This document shows, one piece after another, positions 9,621-20,237 of a DNA stretch of 43,093 nt. The stretch is from Alphaproteobacteria bacterium MarineAlpha3_Bin6 (lineage in GTDB: Bacteria; Pseudomonadota; Alphaproteobacteria; Rhodospirillales; UBA2165), in assembly GCA_002938035.1 (NCBI GenBank), contig PTLH01000005.1:1-43093 (forward strand). The letters are read 5' to 3'. Below the pieces are notes generated by a model. That model saw only the letters and a list, made by a program, of their open reading frames with translations. It ran no database searches and was not told where the DNA came from. Numbering within the stretch: position 1 is the first letter of the stretch; every line of letters starts with the position of its first letter. The position numbers and the translations under genes are program-made.

Positions 9621-9904
9621 TTGGAAAACTCGCCCTAATTGATCAAAAAGTTAATCCTTCGGAAATCTCGTGTGATTAAAGTTCTTTAGAAAAATTTTTT
9701 TAATTTTCATACGGAATGAGGTGGGTTGGAAGTAAATTAATATAATACCCTCCTAGGCTATAATGTTTAACCAACGGTGAACCCGGATGTTGATGTAGAA
9801 ATAATAAGTTATCAACTGGGGTGCCGGGTGTTAGTGTTTGTTGGCCAGAAAAAGATCCACGCTATATCGACGACGGTAAACAGGGACAAGATTGGGGCTT
9901 TAAA

Positions 9905-10849
9905 TTGAGTATTTCGAAGAAAGTACTTGTGACGGGTGGAGCTGGGTTTATCGGCTCCCATCTTTGCGAACGCCTGGTTGCTGAAGGTGATGATGTCATA
10001 TGTCTCGATAATTATTACACAGGAACAAAGACTAATGTCCAAAGCCTAGCGGAATTGCCAAATTTTGAGCTGTTACGTCATGACGTGACCTTCCCACTTT
10101 ATGTAGAAGTGGATGAAATTTTTAATCTCGCATGTCCTGCTTCGCCTATCCATTATCAATTTGATCCTGTTCAAACTACAAAGACGAGCGTGCATGGTGC
10201 TATAAATATGCTTGGTTTGGCAAAGCGGACTGGCGCGAAAATACTCCAGGCTTCAACGAGTGAAGTCTATGGGGATCCAAAAATTCATCCGCAAATGGAG
10301 GAATATTTGGGTAACGTCAATCCAATTGGTCCTCGAGCGTGTTATGATGAAGGTAAACGGTGTGCGGAGACGCTGTTTTTTGACTACTATCGCCAACATG
10401 AGGTTAACATACGGGTGGCACGTATTTTTAATACTTATGGTCCCCGGATGCATCCGAATGACGGACGGGTAGTTTCAAATTTTATTATTCAAGCCCTGTC
10501 AGGTGAACCTTTGACAGTTTATGGTGATGGTAGTCAAACTCGTTCATTTTGTTTTGTGGATGATCTCGTAAACGGATTGATGTCACTGATGAAGGCGCCC
10601 GATGAGATTGTAGGACCGATTAACCTTGGTAACCCTACTGAATTGACTATTGTTCAACTAGCTAAAATGGTTATTGAAATAGTTGGCAGTAAATCAATTA
10701 TCGAGTACCGTCCTCTGCCACAAGATGATCCCATGCAAAGGTGTCCTGATATTAGTCGTGCCAAAAATAAATTGAATTGGATCCCCACGGTTGAAGTGAA
10801 GGAAGGCCTTCAGAAGACCATTGATCATTTTACCTCAAATATGCAGTAA
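9905..10849 (+). CDS. NAD-dependent epimerase/dehydratase, probable UDP-glucuronate decarboxylase (UDP-xylose synthase family)
   Basis: [94 protein letters not shown] opens at 9821; TTG at 9905 puts the start at the Rossmann strand, but the exact start is uncertain. Confidence 0.9.
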   Translation: MSISKKVLVTGGAGFIGSHLCERLVAEGDDVICLDNYYTGTKTNVQSLAELPNFELLRHDVTFPLYVEVDEIFNLACPASPIHYQFDPVQTTKTSVHGAINMLGLAKRTGAKILQASTSEVYGDPKIHPQMEEYLGNVNPIGPRACYDEGKRCAETLFFDYYRQHEVNIRVARIFNTYGPRMHPNDGRVVSNFIIQALSGEPLTVYGDGSQTRSFCFVDDLVNGLMSLMKAPDEIVGPINLGNPTELTIVQLAKMVIEIVGSKSIIEYRPLPQDDPMQRCPDISRAKNKLNWIPTVEVKEGLQKTIDHFTSNMQ

Positions 10850-11043
10850 ACACCGATAATCTAATGGGCGATGTTGCACCTTATTTTAAGCAATTTAATA
10901 AAGTCATTTTAAAACCATCACTCAAACGATATTTGGCCTTATCTTCCACCTTTGCTTACAACAATGTTATTTTTGACTAGTGGTTTAGCGTAACTTTGCT
11001 GACAAATAATCCAAAATAAATTGCTTTTGAAACTCTTTATTAA

Positions 11044-11097
11044 CCCAATTTAGTCCACTTTCACCCATTGACGCCCAATTTTACCCATGATATCCCA
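11044..11097. promoter_or_regulatory. Putative MraZ operator: six CCCA-type boxes (TGGG on the minus strand) at exact 10-bp spacing
   Basis: CCCA at 11044, 11064, 11074, 11084 and 11094, with TCCA at 11054, upstream of mraZ. MraZ is known in E. coli to bind TGGGN direct repeats in front of its own operon. Confidence 0.75.
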
Positions 11098-11103
11098 TAT
11101 AAT
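11098..11103 (+). promoter_or_regulatory. Putative -10 element of the mra/dcw promoter
   Basis: Exact TATAAT immediately after the last CCCA box. No good -35 at 17 bp, so this is a weak call. Confidence 0.45.
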
Positions 11104-11211
11104 AAATGTGATATCGCCGGTGAGATCTGGGTGATACGGAGAGTTTAGTAATTCATTAGGGTGAGTCTGGGGCTTCACTTATGGAGCTTTCAACAATGTA
11201 CTGAGGCGGGA

Positions 11212-11685
11212 ATGGCTGCGTTAATTGGCAGGCATATCAACAGGATTGATAAAAAGGGGCGAATATCCGTCCCTAAGCAGTTCCGTGATGCACTTTCGGA
11301 TCAAGGTTTTCCCGGAATATACGTTTATCCGTCTTTCAAAAATCCAGTTATAGAGGCTTGTGGGGAAGAATTTATTCAACGGATTGTTGCGAGTCTTGAC
11401 GACCTTGAGCTCTTCTCAGATGAACAAGATGATCTGGCATCTACTATTCTCGAAAATTCCCATCAGTTGCCTTACGACACTGAAGGTCGAATAGTTTTGC
11501 CAAAAACCATTTTAAAACATGCTGATATAAAATTTGAGGCTGTATTTGTTGGTCGTGGTAACCGCTTCCAGGTATGGGAACCTTCAGCTTACGAAATTCA
11601 CAATAGTAATTCCTTTTCCCGTGCCAGAAACCGGGGCGCTACTCTGCGGTTACGAGCAGGAAAAGGAAGCGAGTTAGCCCAATGA
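11212..11685 (+). CDS. mraZ: Transcriptional regulator MraZ
   Basis: First gene of the dcw cluster; RHINRIDKKGRISVPKQFRDAL and ...YDTEGRIVLPKTILKHADI (two SpoVT/AbrB-like repeats). ATG at 11212 preferred over the GTG at 11161. Confidence 0.93.
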   Translation: MAALIGRHINRIDKKGRISVPKQFRDALSDQGFPGIYVYPSFKNPVIEACGEEFIQRIVASLDDLELFSDEQDDLASTILENSHQLPYDTEGRIVLPKTILKHADIKFEAVFVGRGNRFQVWEPSAYEIHNSNSFSRARNRGATLRLRAGKGSELAQ

Positions 11686-12692
11686 TTGATAATATGGGCA
11701 GCGGTCATGTACCCGTTATGATCGGCGAAGTTCTTGGCGCACTTAGGCCCTTTGACGAAGGTTTATTTGTAGATGCTACTCTCGGTCGAGGTGGTTATTC
11801 CGAGGCGATACTGAAAACTGCATCAGCAAGAGTTATAGGTATAGATCGCGATCCCGCAGCGGTAATATTTGGGAAGCAACTAAGTCGTAAGTATGGTGGA
11901 CGTTTAACAATTTTAGAGGGCCGTTTTGGCGATATTGAAAGGTTGATTAAGGACAAAGGAATTTCGGAGGTAGATGGAATTACTTTTGATCTCGGCGTTT
12001 CGTCAATCCAGTTGGATGAAGCTAATCGTGGCTTTTCGTTCCGATTTGACGGACCTTTAGACATGCGAATGAGTTCAAAGGGTACGACAGCGGCCGATTT
12101 GATTAATAATACATCGGAGCAAGACCTTGCTGACATTATCCACAAACTTGGTGAGGAGCGGCAAGCACGCCGCATCGCGAAGGCAATTGTGGAGACCCGT
12201 TCAAAAACACCTATCAAAACGACTGGTCATCTAGCCAAAATAGTTCGCGGGATTGTTTGGAAATCAAAAGATCGGATTGATCCGGCTACACGAACATTCA
12301 TGGCACTCCGTATACGGGTGAACGACGAGCTGGGCGAACTTAGGCGTGGATTGTGCGCAGCAGAAAATATTCTTGCCCCGGGCGGGCGACTTGCCATTGT
12401 GGCCTTCCATTCCCTCGAGGATCGTATTGTGAAAAAATTTCTGCGTTCTAGAAGTGGACGGTCGGGAAGAAGTTCACGTCATTTTCCTGATGTTCAGGTC
12501 AAGCAACCTGCTCCGAGTTTTAAATTGTTAAAAAGTGGTGCTATAAAGCCACAGCTGTCAGAAATCTCTCGCAATGCCCGCTCCCGCTCGGCAAGATTGC
12601 GCATTGCCGAGCGAACTGATTCGCCTTCTTGGTCGTGCAAAATTGCAGGTAAACAGAATTACGGTTGGCATGATTTAGGTGGCCAAAAATGA
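11682..12692 (+). CDS. rsmH: 16S rRNA (cytosine(1402)-N4)-methyltransferase
   Basis: HVPVMIGEVLGALRP, DATLGRGGYSEAIL, FDLGVSSIQLDEANRGFSF, RTFMALRIRVNDELGEL, IVAFHSLEDRIVKKF. Confidence 0.97.
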   Translation: MIDNMGSGHVPVMIGEVLGALRPFDEGLFVDATLGRGGYSEAILKTASARVIGIDRDPAAVIFGKQLSRKYGGRLTILEGRFGDIERLIKDKGISEVDGITFDLGVSSIQLDEANRGFSFRFDGPLDMRMSSKGTTAADLINNTSEQDLADIIHKLGEERQARRIAKAIVETRSKTPIKTTGHLAKIVRGIVWKSKDRIDPATRTFMALRIRVNDELGELRRGLCAAENILAPGGRLAIVAFHSLEDRIVKKFLRSRSGRSGRSSRHFPDVQVKQPAPSFKLLKSGAIKPQLSEISRNARSRSARLRIAERTDSPSWSCKIAGKQNYGWHDLGGQK

Positions 12693-13006
12693 TACGCAAT
12701 ACAACATTACTAGCGATTTTAATAGTCGCGGTAACGGGTGTTGCTTTGTTTTATTTGAAGCATGAAGTAACAAATCTGGAAGATGAATTAAAAACATTAA
12801 ATCGCTCGATCGTCGCTGAGCGTGAGGCTGTCCACGTCTTAAAAGCAGAGTGGAGTCATTTCAATGATGTGGGGCGTCTCAAGGGCTTATCGATGAGGTA
12901 CCTTGAATTGCGGCCCACTGAACCTAAACAACTAAAAGAGTCTAGAGGTCTTTTCAATATTCAAGTGGTCGATGACCCTGACCTAGAAGTAATTATCAAG
13001 CCGTGA
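12689..13006 (+). CDS. ftsL: Cell division protein FtsL
   Basis: Short bitopic membrane protein with N-terminal TM and coiled coil, located between rsmH and ftsI; identity rests largely on synteny. Confidence 0.82.
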   Translation: MIRNTTLLAILIVAVTGVALFYLKHEVTNLEDELKTLNRSIVAEREAVHVLKAEWSHFNDVGRLKGLSMRYLELRPTEPKQLKESRGLFNIQVVDDPDLEVIIKP

Positions 13007-14862
13007 AATTCGCCCAAATCATTCATCCATACTCTCCGGTCGCTAAAGGTACTGGTCAACATGGAGTAGTTCTCCCAAATCGTTTGAAGTTTGATGGTGC
13101 TCGCAAACAAGCGTTGGAAACCAGTCGAAATCGCTTGCTTGTTACGGGAGCTCTCTTCGTTTTAGCTTTTATGATAATTGGTGGCCGGGTGATTCAACTA
13201 TCACTTAACAATGTTAGAGTAGATATTGCATCGAACAAATTGGTGCATGTGGACAAGATCTTGAAAGTGCGGGCGGATATAACTGACCGCAATGGTATAC
13301 TAATAGCTACAAGCCTGCCGACAGCCGCGTTATATGCTAATCCCCAGCAAATCCTTGACCTAGATGAGGCTGTCGGCAAACTTACGTCAGTTTTACCCGG
13401 TCTCAATCCAAGCAAGCTGTATCAATTACTATCGAAAAATCAAAAATTTGTCTGGTTACATCGAAATTTAACACCAAAATTGCAGTTTGCGGTTAACGCT
13501 TTAGGTATTCCCGGCCTTAATTTTCAGCAAGCAGAACGGCGTGTCTATCCGCACGGCTCTCTAGTATCGCATGTAGTTGGCATGACCGATATAGATGGAA
13601 AAGGCTTATCCGGTTTAGAGGGGTATTTTGATAATCAACTAAGAGATCGAAGACAACCTCTTCGACTATCCCTGGACGTACGAATACAGGCCCTCGTTAG
13701 GTTTGAACTCGAAAACGCTATGGAAAAATTTACTGCGATAGGAGCAGTCGGAATTGTATTAGACGTCAATACAGGCGAAGTAATTTCAATGGTTTCTTTG
13801 CCGGACTTTAATCCAAATAAACCCATCACCGCGGCAGGCGTCGCGGGATTCAATCGCGCCACCAAGGGTGTTTACGAAATGGGTTCAACGTTTAAGTTGT
13901 TCACTTCTGCTATGGCATTGGATACGGGACGGGTACGTTTAGCTGATCGTTTTGACGCTAGAAAGCCAATCAAAATATCCAGATTCACGATTTCAGATTA
14001 TCATGCCAAGAATAAATGGCTTACGGTTCCGGAGGTGATTGTTCATTCTTCTAATATTGGGGCCGCTAAGATAGCATTGGAGGTTGGAACAAATACGCAA
14101 AAACGATATCTTAAACGGTTGGGTTTGCTTTCGCCGGCAAGAATAGAATTAATAGAGGTAGGAGCACCTTTATCGCCGGACCTCTGGCGCAAAATCAACA
14201 CTATGACTATTTCTTACGGACACGGTATTGCTGTAAGTCCCCTACAGCTTTCTCTTGGTGTTGGCGCGTTGGTCAATGGCGGAGTTCTGTTGAAGGCTAC
14301 GTTATTGAAGCTTGGCAAGGAATCAAAACTTGGAGGTATTCGTGTCATTAAAGGTAAAACCTCTCAAGTAATGCGTGACCTTATGCGACTGGTAGTGCGC
14401 CAAGGTTCTGGAAAAAGAGCAGAGGTGCCCGGCTATTTCGTGGGTGGTAAAACAGGTACCGCAAACAAACCTGGCAAGAGGCGGAAAGGTTATCAAACAC
14501 GTAAAATAATTTCGTCATTTGTTGCGGCTTTCCCTACCAATGCACCTAAATATTTAGTGCTTGCACTTCTTGATGAGCCTAAGGGCATTAAGGAAACTCA
14601 AGGATTGTCTACTGCTGGTTGGGTGGCAGCACCGATCGTTCAAAAAATAATTCGGCAGATGGTGACAATCGTGGGTATGGAGCCATCTACCAAAACAGAA
14701 AAAAAGATAGTACCCGGAAATGTGCTTTTTATACCTCCATCTGTTCGATCCCCTCAAAAACTAACTTCAGCCCATCGGCAATTATCTGATCTTGAAAAGA
14801 AAGTGGACGAGTTATTATTTTCAACAAACAAGCGCCGAGGGCGGTTGGTTGCAACTAATTAA
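13003..14862 (+). CDS. ftsI: Peptidoglycan transpeptidase PBP3 / FtsI
   Basis: Penicillin-binding motifs GSTFKLFTSAMAL (SxxK), HSSNIGAAK (SxN), VGGKTGTANKPG (KTG); N-terminal TM. Confidence 0.96.
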   Translation: MKFAQIIHPYSPVAKGTGQHGVVLPNRLKFDGARKQALETSRNRLLVTGALFVLAFMIIGGRVIQLSLNNVRVDIASNKLVHVDKILKVRADITDRNGILIATSLPTAALYANPQQILDLDEAVGKLTSVLPGLNPSKLYQLLSKNQKFVWLHRNLTPKLQFAVNALGIPGLNFQQAERRVYPHGSLVSHVVGMTDIDGKGLSGLEGYFDNQLRDRRQPLRLSLDVRIQALVRFELENAMEKFTAIGAVGIVLDVNTGEVISMVSLPDFNPNKPITAAGVAGFNRATKGVYEMGSTFKLFTSAMALDTGRVRLADRFDARKPIKISRFTISDYHAKNKWLTVPEVIVHSSNIGAAKIALEVGTNTQKRYLKRLGLLSPARIELIEVGAPLSPDLWRKINTMTISYGHGIAVSPLQLSLGVGALVNGGVLLKATLLKLGKESKLGGIRVIKGKTSQVMRDLMRLVVRQGSGKRAEVPGYFVGGKTGTANKPGKRRKGYQTRKIISSFVAAFPTNAPKYLVLALLDEPKGIKETQGLSTAGWVAAPIVQKIIRQMVTIVGMEPSTKTEKKIVPGNVLFIPPSVRSPQKLTSAHRQLSDLEKKVDELLFSTNKRRGRLVATN

Positions 14863-16342
14863 ATTAGCGCTCGGAGATCGACGAAACCAAATGCAGATCG
14901 CAGGATCAACAGACATAAACATATTTGGATTGACGGCCGATTCCCGCTTAGTTGAACCTGGATTTCTTTTTGCTGCCTTGGAGGGTGGACAAACCGATGG
15001 CAGAAAATTTATACCCGAGGCCGTCGAGCGAGGAGCCATTGCTATACTTGCTCCTTTGGGCACCAAATTAGACGTGTATTTAGGATTGCAAAAATCGGTT
15101 AGTCTGATTTCCTGTGATAATCCACGTCTTGCATACGCTGACATTTCAGCACGATTTTTTGCTTTTCAACCTAAAACTGTGGCGGCTATCACTGGAACTA
15201 ACGGAAAATCATCGGTAGCGGATTTCGTTCGTCAACTTTGGACTTTGGCTGGGGTACCAGCGGCCAGCCTTGGTACACTGGGCTTGGTAACTCCAAGCGG
15301 TAGCGTTTCTTGTAATTTGACTACCCCTGATCCAGCATTACTGCATGACAAGTTAAGCCGGCTCGTTCAGGACAATATCAATCATCTAGCTCTTGAGGCT
15401 TCCAGCCATGGCTTAGCCCAATATCGTCTTGATGGTGTTCGTGTTCCGATAGCAGCATTTACAAATCTTAGTCGTGATCATTTGGATTACCACAGCACCT
15501 TAGATAATTATTTTTCTGCAAAAGCCCGACTGTTTTCCGATATTCTGTCAACTGACGGTACGGCTATTCTCAATGGGGATGATCCCTGTTTTGAGATCCT
15601 GAGGAGTACTGCGCTGGATCGAGGAGCCGATGTATTAAGCTATGGCTGGCAAGGTAAAAATATTTGCATATGTGATCTTTGGCCTGAACCTAGTGGTCAA
15701 CGTTTGGAGTTTATGATCAATGGTGCGCGGAAGTCCATTAGACTACCATTGATCGGAGACTTTCAAGCCATGAATATACTGTGTGCCCTTGGCATTGTTT
15801 TGGTGGCTGGGGGTGATTGCGATGTTACTGTTGAAAATTTGGAAACCCTTAAAGGCGTAAGTGGTCGTCTAGAATTTGTGGCGAAATTATCTAATGGGGC
15901 GGCTATCTATGTTGACTATGCACACACCCCAGACGCATTAAAAAATGTTTTGACCTCAATGCGCTCTCACACCAATAAAAACCTTCATGTGGTATTTGGT
16001 TGCGGTGGGGATAGAGATCCAGGTAAGCGTGCCGAAATGGGTGCTATTGCAACATCCTTTGCGGACAAAATTATAATTACTGATGATAACCCGCGTAAGG
16101 AGAATGCAGCTTCGATCCGTCATCAAATATTGGAATCCTGTGACGGCGCTTTGGAAATTGAGAACCGCGAACAAGCAATTTTTGAGGCTATCTCGCACCT
16201 AAAATCAGGAGATTTATTAGTTATAGCAGGCAAGGGACATGAACAGGGGCAAATTTTTAATTCCGTAACAGTCCCCTTTAGCGATGCGGAAGTTGCAAAA
16301 AAGGCCGCACTCAATCGAAATTCTTGTGTGACAATGTCGTGA
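14849..16342 (+). CDS. murE: UDP-N-acetylmuramoyl-L-alanyl-D-glutamate--2,6-diaminopimelate ligase
   Basis: ITGTNGKSSVADFVRQL, NLTTPDPALLH, TDDNPRKENAASI (DNPR motif of mDAP-type MurE). ORF opens at 14792; start could be TTG 14849 or ATG 14891. Confidence 0.95.
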   Translation: MQLIKLALGDRRNQMQIAGSTDINIFGLTADSRLVEPGFLFAALEGGQTDGRKFIPEAVERGAIAILAPLGTKLDVYLGLQKSVSLISCDNPRLAYADISARFFAFQPKTVAAITGTNGKSSVADFVRQLWTLAGVPAASLGTLGLVTPSGSVSCNLTTPDPALLHDKLSRLVQDNINHLALEASSHGLAQYRLDGVRVPIAAFTNLSRDHLDYHSTLDNYFSAKARLFSDILSTDGTAILNGDDPCFEILRSTALDRGADVLSYGWQGKNICICDLWPEPSGQRLEFMINGARKSIRLPLIGDFQAMNILCALGIVLVAGGDCDVTVENLETLKGVSGRLEFVAKLSNGAAIYVDYAHTPDALKNVLTSMRSHTNKNLHVVFGCGGDRDPGKRAEMGAIATSFADKIIITDDNPRKENAASIRHQILESCDGALEIENREQAIFEAISHLKSGDLLVIAGKGHEQGQIFNSVTVPFSDAEVAKKAALNRNSCVTMS

Positions 16343-17748
16343 TACCTCCAGTGGATAGTTTGTGGAAAGCTGTTGATGTGGCCAATGCTACTGGTGGCAG
16401 AGTGGGTTCCGATTGGCATGCAACAGGCGTTTCAATTGATAGCAGAACTATAAGATCTGGTGATTTATTTATTGCCCTACGCGGACCTAATTTTGACGGT
16501 CACGATTATGTGATTGATGCTCTTGGGCGAGGTGCCTCAGCTTCACTGATCTCGTACAAACCAAAGGGACTTAAAAAAGGTGCCCCCCTGTTAGAGGTGA
16601 AGGATACTTTTGCTGGGTTGAACCAGCTTGGCATTGCCGGCCGGACACGTTCGAAAGGTAGGATTATTGCCGTTACGGGTAGCGTGGGTAAAACGAGCGT
16701 AAAGGAGACTATCGCCAAGTTACTCAGTCGACAGGGGAGTGTGTCTTTTAGTCTAGGTAGTCTTAACAACCAATATGGAGTACCACTTAGTCTTTCCCGC
16801 TTGCCAGAAGGGTCAGAATTTGGGGTTTTCGAGCTTGGAATGAACCATGCTGGAGAATTAACCAATCTATCACTTATGGTCCGGCCGTTAGTTGCCGTTG
16901 TGACAACGGTAGAAATAGCTCACTTGGAAAATTTTGAATCGCTCGAGGATATTGCGCGGGCTAAGGCAGAGGTCTTTGGTGGTTTGCAAAATGGGGGCGT
17001 GGCAATTTTAAATAGGGACAACCTAGGATTCGGAATATTAAAAAACACCGCGGATTCAGTAGGGGCAGATTTTTTGACCTTCGGTTCCCATAAGGATGCA
17101 GATTTTAAATTAACTTCCTTCACTCTCGGGCCAGAAAGCTCGAAAGTGCAAGTAAGATTTGATGGTGCCGAGTTAAATTATAAACTAAATATTCCCGGAT
17201 ACCATTGGATCCAAAATAGCTTGGCAGCATTAGCGGCGATTCACTCCGTGGGTGCAGACGTTTTTGAAGCAGCTCGGTCAGTTGCAAGTATTAGCCCACC
17301 CAAAGGAAGGGGGCTTCGCCATCACGTGCGGGCAAATAATTTTGATTTTGAATTAATTGATGACAGCTACAATGCGAACCCGGTCTCCATTGTAGCGGCG
17401 CTAAAGGTACTTTCTAGGGTTAGAATAAGTTCTGCAGGACGCCGCCTCGCTGTACTGGGCGACATGTTGGAACTGGGTTGTGAGTCTCGCGCCCTTCATT
17501 TGAAAATTGCTGGCGAAGTTACCGATAACAAGGTTGATCTAGTCTATGCGGTAGGCCTCAGAATGCGAGATATGTTTGACGCATTGCCCGATGCTAAGCA
17601 GGCGTATTGGACGGAAACTTCTGAGGAACTTTTGAGTGTTATAATTTCTCATCTTCAACATGGTGATGTTGTTTTGGTAAAGGGATCGCTAGGCGCACGT
17701 ATGGGCTTGATTGTGGATGAACTGTTAGCTTTGGGTGTGGAAGGATAA
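16339..17748 (+). CDS. murF: UDP-N-acetylmuramoyl-tripeptide--D-alanyl-D-alanine ligase
   Basis: VTGSVGKTSVKETIAKLL, FELGMNHAGELTNLS, DDSYNANPVSIVAALKVL. GTG at 16339 gives a GTGA overlap with murE. Confidence 0.95.
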   Translation: MIPPVDSLWKAVDVANATGGRVGSDWHATGVSIDSRTIRSGDLFIALRGPNFDGHDYVIDALGRGASASLISYKPKGLKKGAPLLEVKDTFAGLNQLGIAGRTRSKGRIIAVTGSVGKTSVKETIAKLLSRQGSVSFSLGSLNNQYGVPLSLSRLPEGSEFGVFELGMNHAGELTNLSLMVRPLVAVVTTVEIAHLENFESLEDIARAKAEVFGGLQNGGVAILNRDNLGFGILKNTADSVGADFLTFGSHKDADFKLTSFTLGPESSKVQVRFDGAELNYKLNIPGYHWIQNSLAALAAIHSVGADVFEAARSVASISPPKGRGLRHHVRANNFDFELIDDSYNANPVSIVAALKVLSRVRISSAGRRLAVLGDMLELGCESRALHLKIAGEVTDNKVDLVYAVGLRMRDMFDALPDAKQAYWTETSEELLSVIISHLQHGDVVLVKGSLGARMGLIVDELLALGVEG

Positions 17749-17757
17749 AAAGCGGAA

Positions 17758-18846
17758 ATGCTCTTTAATTTTTCAGCTCAATTTGTCGACCAGTTTACTG
17801 CTTTAAACGTGTTCCGTTACATAACCTTCCGGACAGGGGGAGCGATGCTAACGGCGTTGATTGTTAGTTTTGTATGCGGGCCATACATCATTCGATTGTT
17901 GAAGTCCTATCAAACCGAGGGACAGCCAATTCGCGAGGATGGACCTGAAGGGCATATTCTGACAAAGGCAGGCACTCCGACTATGGGCGGTTTTATGATT
18001 CTATTGGCGCTAGTATTGGCGACCTTACTTTGGGCTGATTTGCGTAATGGGTACATTTGGGCCGCCCTCGTCGTCACGGTAGCATTTGGCCTAATCGGAT
18101 TTTTTGATGATTACGCCAAAGTATCGCTGAACAATAGTAAAGGAATTCCAGGTAAACTGAAACTTTTACTGCAAATGGTATTCGCGTTGGCAGCAACCAT
18201 ATGGATAATGAGTTTAACTAGTTCACCGTTGGCAACGTCACTTGCTCTTCCGTTTTTTAAAAGTGTTTTAATTGATCTTGGTTGGTTTTTTGTCGTCTTT
18301 GGCATTTTGGTCATAGTAGGCGCCTCAAATGCGGTAAATCTTACGGATGGCTTAGATGGACTGGCCATTGGGCCTGTAATGATAGCTGCTAGCGTATTTG
18401 CTATAATTTCCTATCTAGTAGGTAACTCAATTTTTTCGGATTATCTCCAAGTCCATTACGTACCGGGGGCTGGTGAGCTTACGGTGTTCTGCGGTGCTCT
18501 GGTAGGTGCAGGCTTGGGGTTTCTTTGGTTTAACGCTCCGCCTGCTATGGTGTTTATGGGTGACACGGGTTCACTTTCAATGGGTGCTGCCTTGGGATCG
18601 GTTAGCGTCGTTACCAAGCATGAACTGGTACTCGTTATTGTCGGTGGTCTTTTTGTACTAGAGACAGTTTCAGTCATTGTTCAGGTTGTATCCTTCAAGT
18701 TAACGGGTAAGCGGGTGTTCCAGATGGCGCCTCTGCATCATCACTTCGAAAAGAAAGGGTGGGCTGAACCTACCATTGTAATACGATTTTGGATCATTGC
18801 TATGATCCTGGCGTTAGTAGGTCTTGCGACCTTGAAACTGCGATAG
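17758..18846 (+). CDS. mraY: Phospho-N-acetylmuramoyl-pentapeptide-transferase
   Basis: [55 protein letters not shown]. Confidence 0.98.
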   Translation: MLFNFSAQFVDQFTALNVFRYITFRTGGAMLTALIVSFVCGPYIIRLLKSYQTEGQPIREDGPEGHILTKAGTPTMGGFMILLALVLATLLWADLRNGYIWAALVVTVAFGLIGFFDDYAKVSLNNSKGIPGKLKLLLQMVFALAATIWIMSLTSSPLATSLALPFFKSVLIDLGWFFVVFGILVIVGASNAVNLTDGLDGLAIGPVMIAASVFAIISYLVGNSIFSDYLQVHYVPGAGELTVFCGALVGAGLGFLWFNAPPAMVFMGDTGSLSMGAALGSVSVVTKHELVLVIVGGLFVLETVSVIVQVVSFKLTGKRVFQMAPLHHHFEKKGWAEPTIVIRFWIIAMILALVGLATLKLR

Positions 18847-18857
18847 GAGTATTAGGT

Positions 18858-20237
18858 GTGATTTCGGTTGGCTCCTTTCATGACAAAACAGTAGCAGTCA
18901 TGGGCTTGGGAAAGTCAGGGCTTTCAGCCGTTCGTTCTTTAAACTCTAGCGGTGCGGAGGTTTGGGCATGGGATGATGCGGAAACGCAGCGCAATGTGGC
19001 AAAGGCAGAAGGTTTGAAAGTGGTTGACCTTTATAAATGCGATTGGCAGACACTTGGAACTCTAGTCCTGAGTCCTGGTATTCCGCATCAGTACCCTGAC
19101 CCTCACGCTATTGCTACAAAAGCCCGTGATAGTGGCTGTGAAATAATATGTGATGTTGATTTACTAGCCAGATCTGTTCACGAGGCTTTCTACGTCGGGA
19201 TCACAGGAACAAATGGAAAATCTACGACAACTGCACTGCTTGGGCATGTTTTGGCTTCAGCGGGTAAAAAAGTCGAAATCGGGGGTAATTATGGTATTCC
19301 CGCATTGGAACTCGAGCCATTGGGTTCCGATGGCATCTATGTACTTGAGCTTTCATCCTATCAGTTAGGGCGCATTCCGTCGGTGAAGTTAGATATTGCG
19401 GTGCTACTAAATATTAGTCCCGATCATCTCCAACGGCACGGTGGTATGGGAGGTTATGTGGCTTCCAAGATGTCCATATTGGACCATATCACCCCCGGCG
19501 GTGTTGCAATCATTGGTATGGACGATTCTCATTGCCGGGGGATTAGTTTGGATTTGATGGCGAGTAGTGCAGTTTCCAGTCGCAATATAATTCCCATTTC
19601 AGCAAAACATCGTGTCGCCGGTGGTGTATATGTGGAAGGCTCAAACCTGATAGATGACATCGATAACGAGCGTTTACCAGTATTAAACCTTGCTAATCTT
19701 TTGACACTGCCTGGTCTCCATAACTGGCAAAATGTCGCCGCTGCATTTGCCCTTGCCCGAATTTTAGAGGTATCAAAAGAAAAAATTACACAGGCTTTTC
19801 ATAGTTTTCCTGGATTACCACATCGGCAGGAATTAGTCCGTACTATTGGTGAGGTTCGCTACATTAATGACAGTAAGGCTACAAATTGCGAAGCGGCGGC
19901 AAAGGCACTGGCTTGTTATGAAGCAATCCACTGGATTGCTGGCGGTAGACTGAAGGAAAACAACCTGGCCATCTTGAAAAATCAATTGGCCAGTGTCCAA
20001 CACGTCTACTTGATTGGTGAATCTGAAAACTACTTCTCGGCGGAGTTTGCAGGTAGTGTGGAGATTACTAGTTCGAAAGATTTAAAAACAGCTGTACTGC
20101 AAGCGCATGAGAATGCTCAAAATCATGCCCATTCATCTGTAGTTTTGTTATCGCCTGCCTGCGCCTCCTTTGATCAATTTGAAAATTTTGAAGCTCGTGG
20201 TGAAGGATTCCGCGTTGCAGTGGAGCAATTGCTATGA
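18858..20237 (+). CDS. murD: UDP-N-acetylmuramoylalanine--D-glutamate ligase
   Basis: VAVMGLGKSGLSAVRSL, GITGTNGKSTTTALLGH, NISPDHLQRHGGMGGY, NDSKATNCEAAAKAL. GTG at 18858, preceded by TAGGAG, is the likely start. Confidence 0.96.
   Translation: MISVGSFHDKTVAVMGLGKSGLSAVRSLNSSGAEVWAWDDAETQRNVAKAEGLKVVDLYKCDWQTLGTLVLSPGIPHQYPDPHAIATKARDSGCEIICDVDLLARSVHEAFYVGITGTNGKSTTTALLGHVLASAGKKVEIGGNYGIPALELEPLGSDGIYVLELSSYQLGRIPSVKLDIAVLLNISPDHLQRHGGMGGYVASKMSILDHITPGGVAIIGMDDSHCRGISLDLMASSAVSSRNIIPISAKHRVAGGVYVEGSNLIDDIDNERLPVLNLANLLTLPGLHNWQNVAAAFALARILEVSKEKITQAFHSFPGLPHRQELVRTIGEVRYINDSKATNCEAAAKALACYEAIHWIAGGRLKENNLAILKNQLASVQHVYLIGESENYFSAEFAGSVEITSSKDLKTAVLQAHENAQNHAHSSVVLLSPACASFDQFENFEARGEGFRVAVEQLL

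Noticed and set aside
10850-11043. Looked for a terminator or small RNA between the epimerase gene and the mra promoter
   Set aside because: AT-rich with no stable stem plus U-run and no recognisable RNA family by eye.
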